Position numbers and translations under genes: made by a program. This document shows, one piece after another, positions 25,703 to 34,829 of a DNA stretch of 64,000 bases (position 1 is the stretch's first letter; every line of letters begins with the position of its first letter). The stretch is from Lewinellaceae bacterium (GTDB lineage: Bacteria; Bacteroidota; Bacteroidia; Chitinophagales; Saprospiraceae), in contig JACJXZ010000017.1 in assembly GCA_020636375.1 (NCBI GenBank), positions 171,199 to 235,198 on the forward strand. Direction: 5' to 3'. The notes below the pieces were generated by a model. That model saw only the letters and a list, made by a program, of their open reading frames with translations, ran no database searches and was not told the origin of the DNA.

Positions 25703-26055
25703 GGTTTTTCCATTCGTCAGGGTGAATTATTCTGGCCCAAAATCATACTGTCGTTCATGGCACTTTTTCTAGTAGCTATAGACGTTTGGGTGTCTCAGCC
25801 AAAAACCATGCCTGGGTATTTTGAGTCTGATAATCAAATGATTAAACCAGGATTCCCTATGCAGGCACACCGCTTTTGTCCGCAGGCGAACAGTTGGTGT
25901 CTGGAAATGAACAGTTTTTTACGTGAAGTAGTGGTTAAAAAATAAGTTCGACAACGTATTTTTTAACTGTTCCTGAATTTAAATCCATAAAAATCCAGTC
26001 CCCAGGCAACGTTTTGCCGCCGCCCTGTCTCTTACTGCCCAAAAAATATTAAGCC
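25703..26055. other. Intergenic stretch, no gene seen
   Basis: AT-rich and without a protein-like frame; it presumably carries the promoter for the lipoprotein gene at 26056. Confidence 0.5.
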
Positions 26056-26805
26056 ATGAAAAATTACGTTTTTTTATGCCTCCTCTCTTTACTGCTCTGG
26101 CACTGCAATGTGCTGGAAGACGACCCTCTGCCGGAATCCGGGCAACCGGTTGCGATTGAGGCCGGCAACGTGGTAATGACGCTCAACACCGGCGCCGGGC
26201 TGATCGACGTGCGCGGGCTGCTGTCTCCCGATATCACCACCGGCGATGTGGAAGTGGCCAAACAGCCCGAATTTGGCGCCTTATCGGTGCTGGATGGCCG
26301 GTACCTCAAATACCAGCCGCTGGAGAGCAGGAAAAACTACGAAGAGGAAATCCGGCTGGCCGATGCCCGGGAACCGGGCCGGGAGGTTTCCGTCACGGTT
26401 GTGGTGCGCTCGGACCCCTCTCTGTTCTGTGTCGTCAATGAATTCGAGCCTGTTTACCTGGGTATGCCGCTGAGTTATTCCATCAAAAAAGGAGAAAGCT
26501 TCGAAGCCGAGCTGCTGGAGTTGTTCTGCGATTATGAACGGGGCGGCAACGCCGGGGTAGCCGAGTTCGATCATCCGCAACTGGAGGACAAAGGTTTCGA
26601 AATTTACATCAGCACGCAATCCGCCCGGCTGGAATTTACTCCTCCGGCCGGTTTTACCGGCAAAAGCGGGAAGGTCTACGAATTGTGCTACGACCTGCAG
26701 GACCAGGGCTGCCTGGGCCAGATGCAGTTCCACGACTGCCCTTCCTATCCGCAGTCCTGCAAATATTTTCTGTATACTTATGTAGAAATAGAGGTCACCG
26801 AATGA
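26056..26805 (+). CDS. Hypothetical lipoprotein with Ig/cadherin-like domain
   Basis: 249 residues with a lipoprotein signal (LLSLLLWHC, Cys17). Residues from about 40 read as a beta-sandwich repeat: GLLSPDITTGDVEVAKQPEF, LSVDGRYLKYQPLES-type strand pair and EEEIRLADAREPGREVSVTV, the layout of bacterial tandem Ig-like adhesion domains. The C-terminal half is Cys-rich (ELFCDYERGG, YELCYDLQDQGCLGQ, DCPSYPQSCKYF) and may form disulphides. The sigma factor gene starts 37 bases downstream and could be co-transcribed. No specific function recognised. Confidence 0.75.
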   Translation: MKNYVFLCLLSLLLWHCNVLEDDPLPESGQPVAIEAGNVVMTLNTGAGLIDVRGLLSPDITTGDVEVAKQPEFGALSVLDGRYLKYQPLESRKNYEEEIRLADAREPGREVSVTVVVRSDPSLFCVVNEFEPVYLGMPLSYSIKKGESFEAELLELFCDYERGGNAGVAEFDHPQLEDKGFEIYISTQSARLEFTPPAGFTGKSGKVYELCYDLQDQGCLGQMQFHDCPSYPQSCKYFLYTYVEIEVTE

Positions 26806-26842
26806 TGACCTGAAAAACGCTCACAGCACTTGTTTTGCAAGC

Positions 26843-27418
26843 ATGCCGGAAAACACCCGACATAAGCTGGTCGCCCCCGGGGTCCTTGAAGGCTGCCAAC
26901 GGGGAGATGTTCAAGCCCAGGAAGCCCTGTACAGGCATTTTGGCCGGCTCGTCATGGCAACCTGCCTCCGGTATGCATCCAATTCCGCAGACGCCGAGGA
27001 TATTTTTCAGGAGTCGTTCATCGCCATTTTTGAGCAGATCAGGTCGCTGAAGCATCCGGAACGCATTGTCTCCTGGATTTACCGGATCGTGGTCAGCAAA
27101 GTCATCCGGTATTACCGCAAGCGGGTGCAGATGGTGGAAGTTACAGAATGGAATATGCACGGCCCCGCTCCCGGCTATCAGGAACACGAGATCATCCAGG
27201 CGCTTTCTGCGGAGGAGTTGCTGTCCCTGGTGCAGCAACTGCCCGACGGCTACCGGCTGGTGTTCAACCTCCATGTCATGGACGGGTACAGCCACAGGGA
27301 AATTGGCCGGATGCTGGGCATCCGGGAGGCTACCTCCAGAAGCCAGCTTCACAAAGCAAAATGCTGGCTGCAAAAAACCATTGTGGAAAAATTCGGAATA
27401 CACAGCTATGAAAAGTGA
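26843..27418 (+). CDS. ECF RNA polymerase sigma factor
   Basis: 191 residues of the sigma-70 ECF group. Region 2 contains ALYRHFGRLVMATCLRYASN and DAEDIFQESFIAIFEQI; region 4 contains LVQQLPDGYRLVFNLHVMDG and YSHREIGRMLGIREATSRSQ with the helix-turn-helix. It would direct RNA polymerase to a small regulon in response to an envelope signal. Its last 11 bases overlap the ATG of the next gene, the usual sigma/anti-sigma arrangement in Bacteroidota. Target promoters are not identifiable from the window. Confidence 0.95.
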   Translation: MPENTRHKLVAPGVLEGCQRGDVQAQEALYRHFGRLVMATCLRYASNSADAEDIFQESFIAIFEQIRSLKHPERIVSWIYRIVVSKVIRYYRKRVQMVEVTEWNMHGPAPGYQEHEIIQALSAEELLSLVQQLPDGYRLVFNLHVMDGYSHREIGRMLGIREATSRSQLHKAKCWLQKTIVEKFGIHSYEK

Positions 27419-28706
27419 GTATGATCAATTCTTCGAAGGAGGCCTTCGGCTCCGGCTCGCCGGCCTGGCCCCGGCGCTGCCCCCCGGTGGCTTTGCCGCT
27501 ATCCGGCAGCGCCTGGCAGCCCGGCGGAGGAAACGGCGGTTTATCCGCCTGCTCATCCTGGCAGCCCTGGCGCTGGCTACGGGAGGGCAGAGCTGGCAGG
27601 ATTCTGATCCGGCTATCCCGCCAGGAGCCGAAGCCTCCTCGCTCTCTCACCCTGTAGCAACAAAAGCCGGGCAGGATTCCCGCCCGGATGCGAACAACGG
27701 CCCTGAAAATTCGCCCGCCGGCATACCCGGGCAGAAACCCGCAGCCGGGCCTGCCCGGGCAAAGGGCGAAACGCCGGTTCCATCCCGCCTCCCCCTTTAT
27801 CCTGCACCGGTGCCTCCCGGCATCATAGTGCAAGAAAATGGCAAACCGGAACTGCACGAATCCCGCGCTGCCCAAAATGCTCCCGCTTTCCCTGCTCCGG
27901 AAGAAAGGCATATAGCGATAACCGGGCTATCCGAAAAAAAAACGGAAAAAAGGGTAGCGCTTTTGCCGGGCGCTTCCCCTGGCCCCGTCGCCGGTTTGCA
28001 GGATGCCGGTGCCATCCCTGCCCTGCCTTCCCCGTTTCGGCCCCTGCCTGCCCTCCCTGCCCCCGAATCCGCCCGCTCCGGCAAACCTTCCTGGGAATGG
28101 GGCTTACTGCCAGTAGCCCATTTTTATCACGCCATTCCGGACCGGCGAGACGATATTCACTTCTACGCCCTGGAGGATGTGCGCCAGGACTGGAGCCTGG
28201 GCGCTCTGGTCGGGGCCCGCTGGGCGCTATCTTCCCACCTTTCCCTGGGCATACAGGCCAGATACAGCTTCTCTCAAACAACCGCCCGGCTGGAACACAT
28301 CGAAAAAGTCGAGGGCGGCCTGGCGCTCATCCAACCCCGAAACAGCGCGGAACCGCTCTTCTTTGAGGGCTATAGCCGACGTTCGGAGGAAATAGCGGGC
28401 GGGTTCCACCAACTGGGCGTGGGAGGCGGGCTGCGCTATCGCCTGTTCGGAAGAAACAACGGAACCGTGGACGCCCAACTGGACGCCATTTACCTGAAGT
28501 CGCTGAATGCGCCCAAAGGGGTTATATTCCCGGGACAGGAGCTCAGGACGGAGCTTTCGCTCGGTTTCCGGCGTCCCGTCTACAAACGCGTGGCATTGGC
28601 GATCCGGCCCAGCTTCTCCTATGGAGTTGCGCTCGGCGCCCCATCGGAAGCGCTACAGGTTAACCGCCTGCTTTGGGGGTTGGGCTTCTTTGCAGAAAGC
28701 TGGTAA
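27408..28706 (+). CDS. Anti-sigma-like membrane protein with C-terminal outer-membrane barrel-like domain
   Basis: 432 residues from the ATG overlapping the sigma gene. A short cytosolic part (MKSEYDQFFEGGLRLRLAGL) and basic stretch precede one transmembrane helix (about 45-59). A Pro/Ala/Gly-rich linker runs to about residue 225. The remaining 200 residues read as alternating beta strands ending in Trp (GALVGARWALSSHLSLGIQA, HQLGVGGGLRYRLFGRN, ELSLGFRRPVYKRVALAI, GLGFFAESW), as in Bacteroidota outer-membrane beta-barrel domains. The conserved zinc anti-sigma motif is absent. Likely an anti-sigma factor with a periplasm-spanning sensor; the fusion is unusual and needs testing. Confidence 0.8.
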   Translation: MKSEYDQFFEGGLRLRLAGLAPALPPGGFAAIRQRLAARRRKRRFIRLLILAALALATGGQSWQDSDPAIPPGAEASSLSHPVATKAGQDSRPDANNGPENSPAGIPGQKPAAGPARAKGETPVPSRLPLYPAPVPPGIIVQENGKPELHESRAAQNAPAFPAPEERHIAITGLSEKKTEKRVALLPGASPGPVAGLQDAGAIPALPSPFRPLPALPAPESARSGKPSWEWGLLPVAHFYHAIPDRRDDIHFYALEDVRQDWSLGALVGARWALSSHLSLGIQARYSFSQTTARLEHIEKVEGGLALIQPRNSAEPLFFEGYSRRSEEIAGGFHQLGVGGGLRYRLFGRNNGTVDAQLDAIYLKSLNAPKGVIFPGQELRTELSLGFRRPVYKRVALAIRPSFSYGVALGAPSEALQVNRLLWGLGFFAESW

Positions 28707-28868
28707 ACGGCCTGGACATTATTTGAGGTATATTCCCAACCTGCAAAGGATCAGTACAAGCTGTGCCGGATCTGCCTTCCGGATGAAAAAGTGGAAATCC
28801 CGCCTTTTGGCATGGAAGTAGAGGTGGAGAAATTGTTCGGTGCCAGCCTGTAAACCCATCTTCTTTTT

Positions 28869-29573
28869 TCAGTCAATCCGATGCCACTTCGTCGGCGCCG
28901 ACACCTCCCCCGTGCGCGCGTCGACGGTGAAATTTTCACTGTACCAACCTTTGGCATCGGTAGCTGCGCATTCCCACTCATAATCGGCGTTCAGCTCCCG
29001 GACGAACAACTGCATGTCGCGCCCTTTTACGACCTGTTCGGCGGCGATGCGTTTGGCTTCCTCGTAGGTGACCGGGAAAATACAGGCTGCGGCGTTTTCC
29101 CGGCAGTCGGGCAGGTTGGCGGGCGTTTCCACTTCTTCGATACCGAGAAAAGCAAACTTTTTGAAGGTGATGCGCTGGTGGGCAAATTGGAAACCGGGCG
29201 GGAAGAAGTAATAGCGGATTTCGTAGATTTCGGTAGCGGCCTCATCCTTGAAGCTGTGCCAGTCCAACCGGAAATTGTCGTAGAAATACTCCTCGCCTAC
29301 CCGCCCGATGCAGTACTGCTTCGTCCACTGGTAGAATTCATCAGTGTCGAACTTGTCGGACAGCTTCAGCCAGCCGAATTTCTGCCGGTATTCGATGCCG
29401 TAATCATCGGGATCGAGGTTGTAGATGTAATGTGCCAGCGAATCGGCTGTCATGTCCCGGGGAACGGCCACCACGTCCATTTTTTCCCGGAGGTTATCCG
29501 GGCGGACGCGGGTTTCCATTTGGGCCTGCAAGGCCAGAGGGAGCAAAAAAGCAAGAAGGGGTAGTCGTTTCAT
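28869..29573 (-). CDS. Secreted protein of unknown function
   Basis: 234 residues with a signal peptide (LLAFLLPLALQAQ). A central region (YNLDPDDYGIEYRQKFGWLK, YCIGRVGEEYFYDNFRLDWH) and a C-terminal part (TYEEAKRIAAEQVVKGRDMQ ... TVDARTGEVSAPTKW) are seen; the latter resembles a PepSY-like fold where a helix is followed by a beta strand ending in VDARTGEV. Two Cys pairs could form disulphides. It overlaps the upstream secreted gene by four bases (ATGA), so both form an operon. No enzymatic motif found. Confidence 0.75.
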   Translation of the reverse strand: MKRLPLLAFLLPLALQAQMETRVRPDNLREKMDVVAVPRDMTADSLAHYIYNLDPDDYGIEYRQKFGWLKLSDKFDTDEFYQWTKQYCIGRVGEEYFYDNFRLDWHSFKDEAATEIYEIRYYFFPPGFQFAHQRITFKKFAFLGIEEVETPANLPDCRENAAACIFPVTYEEAKRIAAEQVVKGRDMQLFVRELNADYEWECAATDAKGWYSENFTVDARTGEVSAPTKWHRID

Positions 29574-31060
29574 TTTCTGTCGGCGTAATAGGTGAGGTTT
29601 TTAAAAAAGCCGCCGCCTTCCTCCGCTGCTCTGATGCCGGGCGCCAGCTCCGGACGCTCCCGGAAGAGGCGGGCCAGGCGCTCGTCGATGGCGGAGTCGC
29701 CGTATTCGTGCAGGAGCTTGGCGATAAAGAAACGGTTTTTGGCCAGGGGTTCCCTTTTCAGGATGTCGATCAGGGGATCGACGAAATCAGGGTTTTGGGT
29801 TTGGTAAATGTATTGGTAGGCCTTCATCGTTGCGTTCTTTTCAGCCGGGTGTTCGACGTAGTAGCGCATGTCCAGCCCTGGCTGGATGCGGCTGACGATC
29901 TCCGCAATGAGGCTGTCCCGGTTGTGGGTTTCGAGGTAACGGATGATATCCGGCAGCATCCGGGCGGAGCGCTCCCGTTCGGCCCTGCCGCCGTCCTTCC
30001 AGGCCAGCGAGAGGCGGTAGAGGGTGTCGGCATGAGTTAGCCAGAGGTTTTCCGGCACGCGGACGTTGGGGTTGTCGGAATGTTTCGTAATAATCTTCAA
30101 ACAGAGCGTGGCATAAACGCTGTCGTAATTGCCTTCGATGGTTCGGGCAAGTGTGGCGACAGGGTGGAATTGCTCTTTTTCGTCCAACTGCATGATCCTG
30201 GCATAGAGCGTATCCAGCAAAACGGTGGCCTGCCGGTTCTTATAATCCGCCACCCTTCCCTGGTACTGCGCGTTGCGCCAACCCTTGTCGAGGTTGTCTT
30301 CCAGGAAATCAAACATCCGGGGATGCCGGAAGAACCGGAACGGCAGCCAGGCGTGGTTACCCCATTCCCCATCCACAGCCGGCAGATGAGCGGTGATCAG
30401 CTCAATGTCAGCTTCATTCTGGTATTTGGCCAGAAATGCGGAAGCGAAACGGCTCTGCCCGGATGCTGCCAGTGGCCGGATGCAGGGGTACATACCGGCG
30501 CTGGGTTCCCATCTCCAGAACAGGTGTTCTTTCAAATCTTCAAAGCTGGTGAGCGAGCAGATGAACACGCTGTCGAGCCACTGCTGCCGGGCATCGGAAA
30601 GGGCAAAGCCATCATTTTCCCAGAAAACGCGGTTGGTATAGCCGCCGATGGTATACAAAAATACATCTCCGGCTTTGGCCCTCCAGTTGTCTTTGTATTC
30701 TCCCCATATTTCAATTTGCACCCCGGCGGTGTCGTGGAAGTGCCGGGGCACGAGTTCCTGCAGCTCCAGGCTGTCTTTTTCCGGGCGGCCCAGGAGGGCA
30801 AACAGGGCGGTGGTGCGTACGGTTGGAGAGGCATGATCCGTCAACTCCACGAGTTCTTCTGCCGTGGCGGCTTGGGCGAGCGCTATGGCGAGGCTGTCTT
30901 TCAGTGCCTTCAACCCGATGTTCGCTCTGCTGGAGGTAATGGCCACCGTGTTGACACCGTTGGCCAACTCCATGATTTCCGGGCGCACCTGGGGCAAGGC
31001 AGGGATGGTAAGCGCCCAGGTTATCTGGAAAAGGATTGCATATCGGGAAAAGGATGTCAT
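29570..31060 (-). CDS. Secreted helical-repeat protein of unknown function
   Basis: 496 residues with a signal peptide (LFQITWALTIPALPQ). The body reads as repeating helices, for example LTDHASPTVRTTALFALLGR near residue 90 and DIIRYLETHNRDSLIAEIVS near 370, and ends NFVDPLIDILKREPLAK-like followed by LARLFRERPELAPGIRAAEE, resembling HEAT-type repeats. No catalytic signature or membrane anchor is present. It is the first gene of a two-gene operon with the secreted protein that overlaps its stop. Probably periplasmic or surface; function unknown. Confidence 0.75.
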   Translation of the reverse strand: MTSFSRYAILFQITWALTIPALPQVRPEIMELANGVNTVAITSSRANIGLKALKDSLAIALAQAATAEELVELTDHASPTVRTTALFALLGRPEKDSLELQELVPRHFHDTAGVQIEIWGEYKDNWRAKAGDVFLYTIGGYTNRVFWENDGFALSDARQQWLDSVFICSLTSFEDLKEHLFWRWEPSAGMYPCIRPLAASGQSRFASAFLAKYQNEADIELITAHLPAVDGEWGNHAWLPFRFFRHPRMFDFLEDNLDKGWRNAQYQGRVADYKNRQATVLLDTLYARIMQLDEKEQFHPVATLARTIEGNYDSVYATLCLKIITKHSDNPNVRVPENLWLTHADTLYRLSLAWKDGGRAERERSARMLPDIIRYLETHNRDSLIAEIVSRIQPGLDMRYYVEHPAEKNATMKAYQYIYQTQNPDFVDPLIDILKREPLAKNRFFIAKLLHEYGDSAIDERLARLFRERPELAPGIRAAEEGGGFFKNLTYYADRK

Positions 31061-31237
31061 GTCATACCGTTTTCTTCACCCAGGCGGAATTTCTGCAAAA
31101 TAAGAAAAAACTGCCGGTTTTGCCGACAGCCGAACCCCTATCGCCGCCCCGAAAATGTTGCGCCCTGCAGGATGCCCAATGATATTCCTCACCCCACGCC
31201 TGTGATGTTTATCTTTACATTTCCGCTCTTCATTCTT

Positions 31238-31245
31238 TAACTTTG
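31238..31245 (+). promoter_or_regulatory. Bacteroidota -7 box upstream of sdhC
   Basis: TAACTTTG, 41 bases before the sdhC ATG; a plausible single promoter for the sdhCAB operon. Confidence 0.45.
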
Positions 31246-31285
31246 GCATTCCGGAAAAACAATTAACCAGTACTTAAATAGACAA

Positions 31286-31972
31286 ATGAACCGTACGCTC
31301 TCACTGCCCAACAACCTGGCCCGCAAAAACCTCATGGCGCTGACCGGGCTGTTCCTCTGCTTTTTCCTGGTGATCCATCTGGCGGGCAACCTGCAGCTGC
31401 TGCTGCCGGCGGAGCGCGCCCAGTTGCAGTACAACCACTACTCGGAGCTGCTTTCGCACAATATCCTCATCAAGGTGGTATCCTACGTTTTGTATGCCAG
31501 CATCATCGCCCATGCCGTCTATGCGCTGGTTCTGACCGTGAATAGCCGGACGGCGCAGGGCGGGCAGGGCTACGCCTATGACAAGCGTGGGGCTGCCTCC
31601 ACCTGGTATTCCCGCAATATGGGCCTGCTCGGCGCATTGTTGCTCGCTTTTCTGATTTTTCACATGGCCAACTTCTGGTATCCGTACAAATTCGGCGAAG
31701 TGCCTGTGGATGCTGCCGGCCGCAAAGACCTGTACCGCGTAGTGGTGCTGGCGTACCGCGAGTGGTGGTACGTGGCCCTGTACGTCGTTTCCATGCTGGT
31801 GCTGGGCTTTCACCTGCTGCACGGCTTTTACAGCGCTTTCCAGTCGCTCGGCCTGTACCACAGCAAATACGGGCGCTGGGTGAAGTGGGCCGGCCAGGCC
31901 TACACCCTGGTGATCACCGCCGGCTTTATTCTGATCCCCATCTGGGTATTCCTCACCAAACCGATGCCATAA
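31286..31972 (+). CDS. sdhC: Succinate dehydrogenase cytochrome b subunit
   Basis: 228 residues with five transmembrane helices, the single di-heme cytochrome b of Bacteroidota/epsilon-type succinate:quinone oxidoreductases (class B), so no SdhD is expected. Conserved membrane histidines are seen in FLVIHLAGN, YNHYSELLSHN, IIAHAVYAL, LIFHMANFWYPYKFG and GFHLLHGFYSAF, suited to bind two hemes. It carries electrons between the quinone pool and SdhB. It is the first gene of sdhCAB, followed after two bases by sdhA. Confidence 0.93.
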   Translation: MNRTLSLPNNLARKNLMALTGLFLCFFLVIHLAGNLQLLLPAERAQLQYNHYSELLSHNILIKVVSYVLYASIIAHAVYALVLTVNSRTAQGGQGYAYDKRGAASTWYSRNMGLLGALLLAFLIFHMANFWYPYKFGEVPVDAAGRKDLYRVVVLAYREWWYVALYVVSMLVLGFHLLHGFYSAFQSLGLYHSKYGRWVKWAGQAYTLVITAGFILIPIWVFLTKPMP

Positions 31973-31974
31973 CC

Positions 31975-33891
31975 ATGAAATTAGACGCAAAAATACCCGA
32001 AGGGCCCCTGCAGGAGAAGTGGAGCCGCTATAAGGCCACCTGCCGGCTGGTCAGCCCCAACAACAAAAAGAAACTCGACATCATCGTGGTGGGCACCGGC
32101 CTGGCGGGCAGTTCCGCCGCCGCTTCCCTGGCGGAGATGGGCTACCGGGTGAAAACCTTTTGTTTTCAGGACAGCCCCCGCCGGGCGCACTCCGTGGCGG
32201 CGCAGGGCGGGGTCAATGCTTCCAAGAACTACCAGAACGACGGCGACAGTGCCTTCCGGATGTTCTACGATACCCTCAAGGGGGGCGACTTCCGCGCCCG
32301 CGAGGCCAATGTATACCGGCTGGCGGAGTGCTCGGCCAACCTCATCGACCAGGCCGTAGCCCAGGGCGTGCCTTTTGCCCGCGAGTACGGCGGCTACCTC
32401 GCCAACCGTTCCTTCGGAGGGGTGCAGGTGAGCCGTACGTTCTACGCCCGGGGCCAGACCGGCCAGCAACTGCTGCTCGGCGCTTACTCGGCCCTGAGCC
32501 GGCAGGTGGCGGAGGGCAATGTGCAGCTTTTCGCCCGCCATGAAATGCTGGACCTGGTGGTGATCGACGGCAAAGCGCGGGGCATCATCGCCCGCAACCT
32601 CGACACCGGCGAAATCGAGCGCCACGCCGCGCACACGGTGGTGCTCGCCACCGGCGGCTACGGCAAAATCTACTACCTCTCCACCCTGGCTATGGGCTGC
32701 AACGGATCGGCCATCTGGCGGGCCCACAAAAAGGGGGCAGGCTTTGCCGCGGCGAGCTGGACGCAGATTCACCCCACCTGCCTGCCGCAGTCGGGCGCCT
32801 ATCAGTCCAAGCTCACCCTCATGTCGGAATCCCTGCGCAATGACGGCCGCATCTGGGTGCCCAAAAAGGCCGGCGACGACCGCCCACCGGGAGAGATTCC
32901 CGAAGAGGAGCGCGACTACTACCTGGAGCGGCGCTACCCCGCCTTCGGCAACCTCGCCCCGCGCGACATCGCCTCCCGCGCCGCCAAAGAACGCATCGAC
33001 GCCGGTTTCGGCGTAGGGCCGCAGCGCAATGCCGTGTATCTCGACTTCGCTCACGCCATCGAAGAATACGGCATCGACACCATCCGCGAGCGCTACGGCA
33101 ACCTCTTCCGCATGTACGAAAAGATCACGGGCCACAACGCCTACAAACGCCCGATGATGATCTCCCCGGCGGCCCACTTTTCCATGGGCGGCCTGTGGGT
33201 GGATTACGAACTGATGACCACCATCCCGGGCCTGTTCGCCATCGGGGAGTGCAATTTCTCCGACCACGGCGCCAACCGCCTGGGGGCCAACTCCCTGCTG
33301 CAGGCCTGCGTGGACGGCTACTTCATCCTGCCCTACACCATCGGCAGTTACCTGGCCGGCGAGCTGGGCACGGGCAAAATAAGCCCCGAAGCGCCGGAGT
33401 TCGACGCCGCCGAACAGGCCGTGCGCGATCAGCTGGCCCGCCTGCTCAGCATTCAGGGCAGCCGCACCGCTACCGATTACCACAAGGAACTCGGCGCGCT
33501 GCTGTACGATAAATGCGGCGTGTTGCGCACCCGCGAGGGCCTCCAACAGGCCATCGACGACATCCGCGCCCTGCGGGCCGATTTCTGGCAGAACCTGAAA
33601 GTACCCGGCAGTGCGGCCCAGGTCAATTCCGAACTGGAAAAAGCCGGCCGCGTGGCCGACTACCTGGAGCTGGCGGAAGTGATGTGCTACGACGCCCTCA
33701 CCCGCGAGGAATCCTGCGGCGCACACTTCCGGGAGGAATACCAGACGGCAGAGGGCGAGGCGCAGCGCCGCGACGGCGAATTCCAGTTCGTCTCCGTCTG
33801 GGGTTATACGGGCCCGGAAGAGGAACCGGAACTGCACCGGGAAGGCCTTGTTTTTCAAACCATTCAACCAAGCGTAAGAAGTTACAAATGA
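31975..33891 (+). CDS. sdhA: Succinate dehydrogenase flavoprotein subunit
   Basis: 638 residues from the ATG (MKLDAKIPEG) two bases after sdhC. The FAD-binding region has IIVVGTGLAGSSAAASLAEM, with the flavinylated His in HSVAAQGGVN, and the dinucleotide end GANRLGANSLLQACVDG. The substrate-binding capping domain has the catalytic arginine region RTFYARGQTGQQLLL and PMMISPAAHFSMGGLWVDYE. It oxidises succinate to fumarate in the TCA cycle at the cytoplasmic face of the membrane. The stop overlaps sdhB by four bases. Length and motifs are normal. Confidence 0.97.
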   Translation: MKLDAKIPEGPLQEKWSRYKATCRLVSPNNKKKLDIIVVGTGLAGSSAAASLAEMGYRVKTFCFQDSPRRAHSVAAQGGVNASKNYQNDGDSAFRMFYDTLKGGDFRAREANVYRLAECSANLIDQAVAQGVPFAREYGGYLANRSFGGVQVSRTFYARGQTGQQLLLGAYSALSRQVAEGNVQLFARHEMLDLVVIDGKARGIIARNLDTGEIERHAAHTVVLATGGYGKIYYLSTLAMGCNGSAIWRAHKKGAGFAAASWTQIHPTCLPQSGAYQSKLTLMSESLRNDGRIWVPKKAGDDRPPGEIPEEERDYYLERRYPAFGNLAPRDIASRAAKERIDAGFGVGPQRNAVYLDFAHAIEEYGIDTIRERYGNLFRMYEKITGHNAYKRPMMISPAAHFSMGGLWVDYELMTTIPGLFAIGECNFSDHGANRLGANSLLQACVDGYFILPYTIGSYLAGELGTGKISPEAPEFDAAEQAVRDQLARLLSIQGSRTATDYHKELGALLYDKCGVLRTREGLQQAIDDIRALRADFWQNLKVPGSAAQVNSELEKAGRVADYLELAEVMCYDALTREESCGAHFREEYQTAEGEAQRRDGEFQFVSVWGYTGPEEEPELHREGLVFQTIQPSVRSYK

Positions 33892-34634
33892 GAATACAAC
33901 TCAAAATATGGCGGCAGGAAAACGCCCGCGCCCAGGGCCGGATGGTGGATTACGAACTCGCCGATATCAACCCGGAGATGTCCTTCCTGGAGATGCTCGA
34001 CGTGCTCAATGAGCAGTTGATCCAAAGGGGAGACATGCCGGTAGAGTTTGACCACGACTGCCGCGAGGGCATCTGCGGGCAGTGCGGCCTGTTCATCAAC
34101 GGGCGCGCACACGGCCCCCAGGCGGCCACCACTACCTGCCAGCTCCACATGCGCCACTTCAGGGACGGCGACACCATCTACGTGGAGCCTTTCCGCTCCC
34201 GTGCCTTTCCGGTGATCAAAGACCTGCGCATCGACCGTTCCGCGTTCGACCGCATCATTCAGGCCGGCGGCTATATCTCCACCCGCACGGGCGATGCGCC
34301 GGAGGCCAACGCCCTGCCCATCGGGCATAAGGTGGCCGAAGCCGCTTTCGACGCGGCCGCCTGCATCGGCTGTGGCGCCTGCGTAGCCACCTGCAAGAAC
34401 GCTTCGGCGGCCCTTTTCACCGGGGCAAAGGTCAGCCACCTGGCCATGCTGCCGCAGGGCCGGCCCGAAGCGGCGGAGCGGGCCCGGAAAATGGTACAGC
34501 AGATGGAGGACGAAGGCTTCGGCCACTGCACCAATACCGGCGCCTGCGAGGTGGAATGCCCCCAGGAAATATCCATCCGCCATATTGCCCGGATGAATTT
34601 TGAGTATAACCGGGCGGGGGTATTGAGGAAGTGA
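33888..34634 (+). CDS. sdhB: Succinate dehydrogenase iron-sulfur subunit
   Basis: 248 residues from the ATG within the sdhA stop (ATGA). The plant-type 2Fe-2S centre is in DHDCREGICGQCGLF with a later TTTCQL; the 4Fe-4S/3Fe-4S region is CIGCGACVATCKNAS and CTNTGACEVECPQEI. Electrons pass from FAD in SdhA through these clusters to the cytochrome b. This is the last gene of the operon; the structured repeat element begins six bases after its stop. Motif spacing is standard for class B enzymes. Confidence 0.97.
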   Translation: MRIQLKIWRQENARAQGRMVDYELADINPEMSFLEMLDVLNEQLIQRGDMPVEFDHDCREGICGQCGLFINGRAHGPQAATTTCQLHMRHFRDGDTIYVEPFRSRAFPVIKDLRIDRSAFDRIIQAGGYISTRTGDAPEANALPIGHKVAEAAFDAAACIGCGACVATCKNASAALFTGAKVSHLAMLPQGRPEAAERARKMVQQMEDEGFGHCTNTGACEVECPQEISIRHIARMNFEYNRAGVLRK

Positions 34635-34639
34635 AGCTC

Positions 34640-34804
34640 TAAGGGTTGTGTAAAGAATAACTTATAACACTTGGCTGCTTCTTTTGGCGCTATACTTCGT
34701 TACAAATACTCGCCGTAGCTTTGGCTATGCCTGCATTTTGTGCCTCGTCTAGCACCAAAATAAGCAACCCAATTATTCATAACTTATTCTTTCCACAACC
34801 CTAA
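34640..34804. repeat. Structured inverted-repeat element, family copy B
   Basis: Arms TAAGGGTTGTGtAAAGAATAA (left) and the mirror TTATTCTTTCCACAACCCTA (right) bound a 165-bp element. The core GGCGCTATAC, CGCCGTAGCtttGGCTATGCCTGC and GTCTAGCACC matches the core of the element at 9567-9744 in order and spacing, so they are one family. It lies between sdhB and the DUF4058 gene. Confidence 0.75.
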
Positions 34805-34809
34805 AAGGT

Positions 34810-34817
34810 TATATTTG
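34810..34817 (+). promoter_or_regulatory. Bacteroidota -7 box before the DUF4058 gene
   Basis: TATATTTG starting 20 bases before the ATG; it lies just outside the right arm of the repeat element, which may therefore supply upstream promoter sequence. Confidence 0.5.
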
Positions 34818-34829
34818 TAAGAAAACACC

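Noticed and set aside
25270..25713. Minus-strand frame rich in His-Asn-Thr-Pro-Gln across the octamer repeat
   Set aside because: It is a product of the 8-bp repeat read in frame; it overlaps the real permease gene and has no family-like composition outside the repeat.
31981..33867. Long minus-strand frame opposite sdhA
   Set aside because: Open only because of GC-rich codon bias; sdhA on the other strand has complete family motifs.
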